DNA of 64,000 nt, taken from JBGQOG01 sp052113705 (GTDB lineage Bacteria > Pseudomonadota > Alphaproteobacteria > Rhodobacterales > Rhodobacteraceae). Every line of letters begins with the position of its first letter. The stretch's first letter is position 1. The stretch covers positions 124,001-188,000 of the forward strand of contig NZ_JBGQOG010000002.1 in assembly GCF_052113705.1 (NCBI RefSeq), read 5' to 3'. Shown piece by piece: positions 58,253 to 64,000 of this stretch. Position numbers and translations under genes: made by a program. The notes below the pieces were generated by a model. That model was not told the DNA's origin, did no database searches, and saw nothing but the letters and a program-made list of their open reading frames with translations.

Positions 58253-59078
58253 CCTGATCCTCGAACCCCTCGTCCGTGCGGCTCTGGTCGAGGATCTGGC
58301 GCCGATGGGCGATGCCACCACAAGGGCGGTGATCCCGGCGCATCTGCGCTATACCGCGCGGCTGAACGCGCGCGAGGCGGGGGTGGTCTCGGGGATGCAG
58401 ATCGCCGCGATGGCCTTTCGTCTGGTGGATGCGGGCCTGAAGGTGGAGACCCTGATTGCCGATGGTCAGCCCTGCGGCGCTGGCGATGTGCTGATGACCA
58501 TCGAAGGTTCCGCCGCCTCGATCCTGATGGCGGAGCGGGTGGCGCTGAACTTTGCCGGGCGGCTGACCGGGATTGCCACATTGACGGCGGCCTTTGTCGC
58601 CGAGACGCGCGGCACCGCGACGCGGATTACCTGCACCCGCAAAACCACGCCGGGTCTGCGCGCGGTGGAAAAGATGGCGGTGCTGCACGGCGGCGGGTCG
58701 AACCACCGCTATGGCCTGTCGGATGCGATCCTGATCAAGGACAATCACATTGCCGCCGCAGGCGGAATTGCGGCGGTACTGGAGGCTGCCAAGGCCGCGC
58801 GCTCGCATATGATGCGGATCGAGATTGAGGTGGACCGGCTGGATCAGCTGGAAGAGGTGCTGGCGATTGGCGGCGCTGATGTTGTGCTGCTCGATAACAT
58901 GGACACGCCGACGCTGATCCGGGCGGTGGCGCTGGCCAAGGGCCGGATTGTCACCGAAGCCTCGGGCAATATGAAACTCGGGCGGATCGCGGAAGTGGCG
59001 GCAACCGGGGTGGATTACATCTCATCGGGAGCGCTGACGCATTCGGCACAAACCCTGGATCTTGGCCTCGATTTCTGA
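58242..59078 (+). CDS. nadC: Nicotinate-nucleotide pyrophosphorylase (carboxylating)
   Basis: The 278-residue enzyme converts quinolinate and PRPP to nicotinate mononucleotide with CO2 loss. It starts inside nadB at the ATG at 58242. LVEDLAPMGDATTRA, LNFAGRLTGIATLTAAF, TRKTTPGLRAVEKMAV with the catalytic lysine, GGGSNHRYGLSDAILIKDNH and VLLDNMDTPTL are all conserved. Length is typical. A 9 bp inverted repeat spans its stop. Confidence 0.96.
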   Translation: MLPDLILEPLVRAALVEDLAPMGDATTRAVIPAHLRYTARLNAREAGVVSGMQIAAMAFRLVDAGLKVETLIADGQPCGAGDVLMTIEGSAASILMAERVALNFAGRLTGIATLTAAFVAETRGTATRITCTRKTTPGLRAVEKMAVLHGGGSNHRYGLSDAILIKDNHIAAAGGIAAVLEAAKAARSHMMRIEIEVDRLDQLEEVLAIGGADVVLLDNMDTPTLIRAVALAKGRIVTEASGNMKLGRIAEVAATGVDYISSGALTHSAQTLDLGLDF

Positions 59079-59138
59079 GGCCAAGATATTGATCTGAAAA
59101 TTACTTCTGATTTTCGGGTATTTTCAGTAATCTGAAAA
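59061..59138. terminator. Inverted repeats between nadC and rppH
   Basis: CTTGGCCTC (59061-59069) and GAGGCCAAG (59077-59085) form a perfect 9 bp stem across the nadC stop. Then CTGAAAA and its relatives ATTTTCAG and CTGATTTTC occur four times between 59093 and 59138, and TGAAAATTAC pairs with GTATTTTCA. This AT-rich hairpin could end both converging transcripts. Confidence 0.6.
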
Positions 59139-59636
59139 TCAACGCTTCAGGTGATCGGCAAAAGCCGCCACCACCGTGTCATAGACGGCACGTTTGAAGG
59201 GCACGATGCTGGCCAGCAGCTCATCGGCGCCAACCCAGCGCCAGGCCGCAAATTCGGGATGGTCGGTGGCGATGTTCACCTGCGCATCTGTCCCGGTGAA
59301 ACGGTAGAGGAACCATTTCTGCCGCTGGCCCCGGTATTTGCCCTTCCAGACCTTGCCCAGCAACTCCGGCGGCAGATCATAGGTGACCCAGTCTTCGGTC
59401 TTGGCGACAAATTCCACCAGATTCTCGGTGACGCCGGTTTCTTCCCAAAGCTCGCGCAGCGCCGCGGCGCGGGGCTTTTCGCCCTCGTCAATCCCGCCCT
59501 GCGGCATCTGCCAGGCGGGGCTGCCAGTGCCGCCGTTGTCGATGCGCTGCCCGGCGAAAATCGCGCCTTCGGCGTTGATCAGCACCACCCCGACACAGGG
59601 GCGATAGGGCAAAGCAGCAAGCTCTTCGGGGGTCAT
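59139..59636 (-). CDS. rppH: RNA pyrophosphohydrolase RppH (Nudix, IalA-like)
   Basis: Started at the ATG complementary to 59634-59636 it has 165 residues. YRPCVGVVLINAEGAIFAGQR, the Nudix box in GGIDEGEKPRAAALRELWEE, and YRGQRQKWFLYRF are typical RppH/IalA features. It removes pyrophosphate from the 5' end of mRNA to start decay. The upstream open frame to 59840 crosses the ctpA end and is not part of the gene. A terminator separates it from ctpA. Confidence 0.94.
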   Translation of the reverse strand: MTPEELAALPYRPCVGVVLINAEGAIFAGQRIDNGGTGSPAWQMPQGGIDEGEKPRAAALRELWEETGVTENLVEFVAKTEDWVTYDLPPELLGKVWKGKYRGQRQKWFLYRFTGTDAQVNIATDHPEFAAWRWVGADELLASIVPFKRAVYDTVVAAFADHLKR

Positions 59637-59653
59637 TGTCGGTCTCCGGAGTG

Positions 59654-59677
59654 AAAAAGGGGGGCCATTGGCCCCCC
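59654..59677 (-). terminator. Rho-independent terminator of the gpmI-envC-ctpA transcript
   Basis: On the minus strand GGGGGGCCA pairs with TGGCCCCCC (59659-59677) and is followed by TTTTT (59654-59658). It lies 23 bp after the ctpA stop and before the rppH start. Confidence 0.9.
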
Positions 59678-59700
59678 GCAGTCTGATGTGGAACCTGCGA

Positions 59701-61047
59701 TCACTCGCCGGTCTTTTCGCCTTCAATGGTCGAGAGACCTTTGAGAATGTCGATCGCATAGGCCAGCTGATAATCGTCCTGACGCAGCTTGGCGGCCTCT
59801 TCCGCGGCGGCAATCTCGGCGGCGGCCTGCGCCTTTTCATCCTCGGTCATCGAGTCATTGGTGATCGCGCCGCGCAGATCGGCCTCCGACCGGCTTGCCG
59901 GCGGGGTGGCGCTATCCTCGGTCTCGGTGTCCGGCGCTTTCGCCGGTTGCTGCACGGTGATGTCGGGCGCAATCCCAAGCGCCTGAATCGAGCGGCCCGA
60001 GGGCGTGTAATAGCGTGCCGTGGTCAGCCGCATCGCGCCATCGCCCTGGATCGGCATGATGGTCTGCACCGAGCCTTTGCCAAAGCTCTTGGTGCCCACC
60101 ACCACCGCCCGGTGATGATCCTGCAGCGCGCCGGTGACAATCTCGGAGGCCGAGGCCGAACCGCCGTTGATCAGCACGACAATCGGCTTGCCCTTGGCCA
60201 GATCGCCCGCGGTGGCGTTGTAGCGCTCGCTGTCCTCGGGGTTCCGGCCGCGGGTCGAGACGATCTCGCCCTTGTCGAGGAAAGCATCCGAGACCTTGAT
60301 CGCCTGCGTCAGCAGCCCGCCGGGGTTGTTGCGCAGATCGAGGACGACGCCGTTGATCTTGTCCAGCCCGCCCGCCTCATCGACGGCCTTTTTCAGGCTG
60401 TCTTCGAGGTTGGGATAGGTCTGGTCGTTGAAGGTGGTGATCCGCAGCACGGCGGTCTTGCCCTCAAGGCGACCCTTCACGGCGGTCAGTTTGATGGTGT
60501 CGCGGGTCAGCGTCACGTCAAACGGCTCGGTGGTGCCTTCGCGCACGACGGTGATGGTCAGCTCCGAGCCGACCGGCCCGCGCATCTTTTCGACCGCCTG
60601 ATCCAGCGTCAGCCCCATCAGGCTTTCGCCGTCGACCTGGGTGATGAAATCACCGGATTCGATGCCCGCTTCCGCCGCCGGGGTGCCGTCCATCGGCGAG
60701 ACGACCTTGATAAAGCCCTCTTCTTGCGTCACCTCGATGCCGAGGCCGCCAAAAGTACCGCGCGTCTGCACCCGCATGTCATCGTAATCATCGGGCGGCA
60801 GGTAGGAGGAATGCGGATCAAGCGAGGTCAGCATGCCGTTGATCGCGGCTTCGATCAGCTTTTTCTCATCCACCGGCTCGACGTAATCGGCGCGGATGCG
60901 CTCGAAAATATCGCCGAAGAGATCGAGTTGTTGATAGACCGAAGCCGGTTTGTCCGCCTCTTGCGCGATCAGCGGGGCGGCGATTTGCGTCGAGATCAGA
61001 ACCCCGGCCACGGTACCGCCCAAAGCGGCCAATACGAATTTCTTCAT
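59701..61047 (-). CDS. ctpA: Carboxyl-terminal processing protease (S41)
   Basis: The 448-residue periplasmic protease has an N-terminal membrane or signal segment (FVLAALGGTVAGVLISTQIA). A PDZ domain lies at about 90-175, with GGLGIEVTQEEGFIKVV. The S41 catalytic region has INGGSASASEIVTGAL with the serine and GKGSVQT with the lysine, four residues after the expected strand. A C-terminal alanine/glutamate-rich tail follows. It starts 3 bp after envC. CtpA proteins cut periplasmic and envelope proteins, including cell wall enzymes. Confidence 0.95.
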   Translation of the reverse strand: MKKFVLAALGGTVAGVLISTQIAAPLIAQEADKPASVYQQLDLFGDIFERIRADYVEPVDEKKLIEAAINGMLTSLDPHSSYLPPDDYDDMRVQTRGTFGGLGIEVTQEEGFIKVVSPMDGTPAAEAGIESGDFITQVDGESLMGLTLDQAVEKMRGPVGSELTITVVREGTTEPFDVTLTRDTIKLTAVKGRLEGKTAVLRITTFNDQTYPNLEDSLKKAVDEAGGLDKINGVVLDLRNNPGGLLTQAIKVSDAFLDKGEIVSTRGRNPEDSERYNATAGDLAKGKPIVVLINGGSASASEIVTGALQDHHRAVVVGTKSFGKGSVQTIMPIQGDGAMRLTTARYYTPSGRSIQALGIAPDITVQQPAKAPDTETEDSATPPASRSEADLRGAITNDSMTEDEKAQAAAEIAAAEEAAKLRQDDYQLAYAIDILKGLSTIEGEKTGE

Positions 61048-61050
61048 CGG

Positions 61051-62211
61051 TTATCCCTGATTGTCCTTTGTCTCAGTGAACCATTCGGCCGGGTCCACCG
61101 GATCCTTGCCCACGCGCAGTTCCAAATAAAGCGTTTCCGTCCGTCCGGCGCTACCACCTTCTGCGGCGGCGGCGACAAATCCGGTGCCAAATTCCTCGGC
61201 ACTGGGTTCCGCCCCGCCCATCAACCCCAAAGGTGCGCCCGCCGGGACCACATCTCCGGTATCACCATAGACAGTGCCGAGCCCCGCCAGAACCAGAAGA
61301 TAGCCCTCTGCGGGCTCAACGATCATCACGTTTTCGTAGTCGAGCAAGGGCCCGCGGTAGCGGATGGTGGCGGGCCAGGGCGCGGTGACCAGCGCGGCGG
61401 GCGCCGTGGCGATCACCAGACCGGGGCGGCGAATGCCCGCCGCATCCGCCTCGCCCGCGCGGCGCAGAACGCTGCCCATGACCGGCAGGCGCAAGCTGCC
61501 CTTGGCCCCCTCGAAATCGGCCATCGGCGCGCCGATGTCGGTATCGAGCTCGGACAGATCGGTGGCAAAGCTGTCCAGCGTGTCAGCATGTTCCACGAGG
61601 GCGCGCAGCTCTTCCGGCTCTTCCAGATAGCGTTGCGGCAGATCGGTGCGGTCGGCCACGGCCTGGCTCAGCGCGGTGCGCGCCGCCTGCACCGAGGATA
61701 GCCCCGCCGAGAGCGTCTTGGCGGCATTTTGCTGCAATGCGCGCAGATCGGAAATTTCCTGCAGATCGGCGCGCATTTTCTGCGCCTCGGCCTGCAAGGC
61801 CGGGGTCACCGAGGAGAGCACCATCCCCGACCGCGCCGTCCCCAAGGCCCCCGACGGATGCAGGAGCAAGAGCGGCCCGTCGGATTGCTGGATCGTCGAC
61901 ATCACGGCGAGCAGGCGCCCCACCTCTTCGCGCTTGGCGTCGTAAACGCCGCTGATTTCCGTCTCGCGGATCGCGGCGCGGCGCAAACCGTCGCGCAGGG
62001 CGCCAAGGCCGGTTTCATAGGCGCGGATGGTTTCGGTCAGGGCGGTCACCCGGTCCTTGGCGCTTTTGGCGGAATCGAGCGCGTCAACCGAGGCGCGCAG
62101 ATCCTCAGCGGCCCGCAGCGCAATCTCGGAAGCCTCCCCCGCCAGAACGGGAGAGGAGAGCAGACAGAGCGCCAGCGGCAGCGCCCGAAGCGGGGTCAGA
62201 CTGCGGATCAT
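61051..62211 (-). CDS. envC: Murein hydrolase activator EnvC-like protein
   Basis: The 386-residue protein has a signal peptide (MIRSLTPLRALPLALCLLSSPVLA) and then a long coiled coil (about 25-245) rich in alanine, glutamate and leucine. A degenerate LytM/M23 domain follows (about 260-380). The usual zinc HxxxD and HxH residues are not visible in GPLLDYENVMIVEPAEGYLLVLAGL and LYLELRVG, so it is more likely an activator than an enzyme. It overlaps gpmI by 4 bp. The gpmI-envC-ctpA order is common in alphaproteobacteria. Confidence 0.9.
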   Translation of the reverse strand: MIRSLTPLRALPLALCLLSSPVLAGEASEIALRAAEDLRASVDALDSAKSAKDRVTALTETIRAYETGLGALRDGLRRAAIRETEISGVYDAKREEVGRLLAVMSTIQQSDGPLLLLHPSGALGTARSGMVLSSVTPALQAEAQKMRADLQEISDLRALQQNAAKTLSAGLSSVQAARTALSQAVADRTDLPQRYLEEPEELRALVEHADTLDSFATDLSELDTDIGAPMADFEGAKGSLRLPVMGSVLRRAGEADAAGIRRPGLVIATAPAALVTAPWPATIRYRGPLLDYENVMIVEPAEGYLLVLAGLGTVYGDTGDVVPAGAPLGLMGGAEPSAEEFGTGFVAAAAEGGSAGRTETLYLELRVGKDPVDPAEWFTETKDNQG

Positions 62212-63731
62212 GCGGGCTCGATCAGCGAGGTGCCGGTCATTTCCGGCGGCAGATCAAGGCCCATCAGCTGCAACAGCGTTGGGGCCAGATCGGCCAGACG
62301 GCCGGGCCGCAGTTTGACATGCGCTGGGCCGCCGATCAGCGCGACCGGCACCGGATTGGTGGTATGCGCGGTGTGCGGGCCGCCGGTTTCGGGGTCAATC
62401 ATCGTTTCGCAATTGCCGTGATCGGCGGTGAGGATCATCGCCCCGCCCGCCTTTTCCAGCGCCACCAGCACGCGTGTCAGATCGCGGTCGATCTCTTCAC
62501 AGGCCTTGATCCCGGCCTCGACCACGCCGGTATGGCCGACCATATCGGGGTTGGCATAGTTCACCACGATCAGGTCATAGCCATGCTCGATCGCCTTGAT
62601 GAACTGCTCGGTCACCTCGGGCGCCGACATTTCCGGCTGCAGATCATAGGTCGCCACTTTCGGCGATTTCGGCATGAAACGGTCTTCGCCCACTTCCGGG
62701 GTTTCCTTGCCGCCGTTCAGGAAGAAGGTGACATGCGGATATTTCTCGGTCTCGGCCAGGCGGAACTGGGTCAGGCCCTTCTTGGCCACCCATTCGCCCA
62801 AGGTGTTGACCACATTGCTTTTCGGATAGGCGGTGCTCATGAATTCCGAATGCGCGGTGGAGTAATCCACCATGCCCAGCATTGCGGCCCAAGCGGGGCG
62901 GGTGCCGGTGGGAAAGCCGTCAAACCCCGGCGCACCCAGAGCCGAGAGGATCTCGCGCGCGCGGTCGGCACGGAAATTCAGGCAGAAGAAACCGTCGCCA
63001 TCCTTTGCGCCGGTGTAGCCGTCGATGACGGTGGGGGCGATGAATTCATCGGTCTCGCCGCGGGCATAGCTTTGCGCGACAGCGGTGGCGGCATCTTCGG
63101 CGCGTTCGCCCTCGGCCTTGACCATCGCGTCATAGGCGCGGCTGACGCGGTCCCAGCGGGTGTCGCGGTCCATCGCCCAATAGCGGCCGATCACCGTGCC
63201 GATGCGCGCGCCCTGCGGCAGGCCCGCCACCACCTGCGCGATGAAATCACCGGCAGAGGAGGGGGCCACATCGCGGCCATCGGTGATCGCATGCAGCACC
63301 ACCGGCACGCCCGCATCGGCAATCGCGCGGGCGGCGGCCAGCACATGCACGATATGGCCATGCACGCCGCCATCCGAGACCACGCCCATCAGATGCGCGG
63401 TGCCGCCCGAGGCCTTCAGGCTGGCGATAAAGCCGAGCATCGCCTCATTCTTGTAAAACGAGCCATCCTCGATCGCGAGGTCGATGGCGCCCAGATCCAT
63501 CGCCACCACCCGGCCCGCGCCAATGTTCATATGGCCCACCTCGGAATTGCCCATCTGCCCGGTGGGCAGGCCGACATCGGGGCCATAGGTGATCAGCGTG
63601 GATTTCGGGCAGGTCGCCCAGATCTTGTCGATGGTGGGGGTATGGGCCAGCGCGGGGGCATTGCCGACGGTTTCGGCGCGTTCGCCCCAGCCATCCAGAA
63701 TGCACAGAACCACGGGTTTCGGATGGGTCAT
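62208..63731 (-). CDS. gpmI: 2,3-bisphosphoglycerate-independent phosphoglycerate mutase
   Basis: The 507-residue glycolytic enzyme starts at the ATG complementary to 63729-63731. VVLCILDGWGERAETVGNA starts the metal site, and PTGQMGNSEVGHMNIGAGRV has the phosphoserine in GNSEVGH. HGVSDGGVHGH-like segments read MGVVSDGGVHGHIVHVLA, and ITDGRDVAPSSA, FFCLNFRADRAREI, VVNYANPDMVGHTG and LTADHGNCETM complete the active site. An upstream open frame reaching 63995 is not part of it. It lies 62 bp after rlmH. Confidence 0.96.
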   Translation of the reverse strand: MTHPKPVVLCILDGWGERAETVGNAPALAHTPTIDKIWATCPKSTLITYGPDVGLPTGQMGNSEVGHMNIGAGRVVAMDLGAIDLAIEDGSFYKNEAMLGFIASLKASGGTAHLMGVVSDGGVHGHIVHVLAAARAIADAGVPVVLHAITDGRDVAPSSAGDFIAQVVAGLPQGARIGTVIGRYWAMDRDTRWDRVSRAYDAMVKAEGERAEDAATAVAQSYARGETDEFIAPTVIDGYTGAKDGDGFFCLNFRADRAREILSALGAPGFDGFPTGTRPAWAAMLGMVDYSTAHSEFMSTAYPKSNVVNTLGEWVAKKGLTQFRLAETEKYPHVTFFLNGGKETPEVGEDRFMPKSPKVATYDLQPEMSAPEVTEQFIKAIEHGYDLIVVNYANPDMVGHTGVVEAGIKACEEIDRDLTRVLVALEKAGGAMILTADHGNCETMIDPETGGPHTAHTTNPVPVALIGGPAHVKLRPGRLADLAPTLLQLMGLDLPPEMTGTSLIEPA

Positions 63732-63793
63732 CGGGGCCTCCACTGCTGCTTTGGCCCCTTTACTACGCGCCTGCGGGGCGCGCGGCAACCGCG

Positions 63794-64000
63794 CTAGACC
63801 CGGTGATAGGGGGTCCCCGCGAGAATTTGAGCGGCACGGTAGATCTGTTCGGCAAGCATCACCCGCACCATCATATGCGGCCAGACCATGCGGCCGAAAC
63901 TGAGCGAGAAATCCGCCTTCGCCCGCAGGCCGGGGTCGATCCCGTCGGCGCCGCCGATGACAAAGGCCAGATCCTGCCGCCCGCCATCGCGCCAATCGGC
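63794..64000 (-). CDS. rlmH: 23S rRNA pseudouridine-1915 N3-methyltransferase RlmH, 3' part
   Basis: The frame is cut by the window edge; about 68 codons remain, ending at the TAG complementary to 63794-63796. LAFVIGGADGIDPGLRAKAD, then SLSFGRMVWPHMMVRVMLAE, and the end QIYRAAQILAGTPYHRV are the C-terminal half of the SPOUT methyltransferase RlmH. It methylates pseudouridine 1915 of helix 69. It is first in the leftward rlmH-gpmI-envC-ctpA run. Confidence 0.93.
   Translation of the reverse strand, partial: ADWRDGGRQDLAFVIGGADGIDPGLRAKADFSLSFGRMVWPHMMVRVMLAEQIYRAAQILAGTPYHRV

Noticed and set aside
1..64000. CRISPR arrays, insertion sequences, prophage genes, rRNA operons
   Set aside because: No direct repeat arrays, transposase motifs, phage structural genes or rRNA sequences were recognised on either strand.

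Overview
This 64 kb window looks like chromosomal DNA of a Rhodobacterales-type alphaproteobacterium. It is GC-rich, and it carries the typical alphaproteobacterial replication-origin neighbourhood: dnaQ-coaE-aroE-maf on one strand, and hemJ-rho-mnmE-mnmG-rsmG-parA-parB on the other. Other alphaproteobacterial marks are seven GANTC sites in the presumed origin, two perfect parS palindromes, a Mic60-like gene next to hemY, and an LpcC-like LPS glycosyltransferase. I see no prophage, insertion sequence, CRISPR array or integron. Most of the window is core genome, and the genes are tightly packed with many 1-11 bp start/stop overlaps.

Layout. 1-8.8 kb: a D-xylose module. A ROK repressor and a secreted FG-GAP/UnbV protein (cut by the window edge) diverge from xylF-xylH-xylG-xylB-xylA, which ends in a strong terminator. 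8.8-11.5 kb: dnaQ, coaE, aroE and maf on the minus strand. 11.54-11.95 kb: a 411 bp gap that I interpret as the chromosomal oriC. It has DnaA boxes, an AT-rich stretch and a cluster of GANTC sites. 11.95-19.4 kb: hemJ, rho, mnmE, mnmG, rsmG, parA and parB on the plus strand, with parS sites at the starts of mnmG and rsmG. 19.4-27.5 kb: a DUF454 gene, hemW, a Rid protein, rdgB and rph (minus); hrcA and grpE (plus); a VOC protein and mutS (minus). 27.6-34.2 kb: malic enzyme maeB, a PfkB sugar kinase, an FAH-family hydrolase, a LacI regulator, a TIM-barrel isomerase and a CbiX-like protein.

34.3-34.5 kb holds an orphan rho-independent terminator that may end a small RNA. 34.5-40.9 kb: EVE, YciI, gpsA and tsaD (minus), then hemD, a Mic60-like gene and hemY (plus), followed by tRNA-Thr(CGT). 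41.1-46.4 kb: a very large RTX/VWA secreted protein and an unknown exported protein. 46.5-49.3 kb: two LPS-type glycosyltransferases and asd. 49.4-59.1 kb: a DUF4139 protein, an SMP-30 lactonase, tryptophan catabolism (kynU, a 49-codon frame, kynA), an Ada-type alkylation repair protein and the de novo NAD operon nadA-nadB-nadC. 59.1-64 kb (minus): rppH, ctpA, envC, gpmI and the end of rlmH.

How the parts work together. The xyl operon imports xylose and converts it to xylulose-5-phosphate. The oriC/parS/ParAB block starts replication and segregates the chromosome; the genes flanking the presumed origin point away from it on both sides. hemJ, hemW, hemD and hemY contribute to tetrapyrrole synthesis or handling, and the Mic60-like protein beside hemY is a membrane-shaping candidate. 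nadABC makes quinolinate from aspartate and then NaMN. kynA/kynU open tryptophan towards anthranilate, although no formamidase gene (kynB) is seen nearby. All functions are inferred from sequence motifs read by eye; no database search was run.
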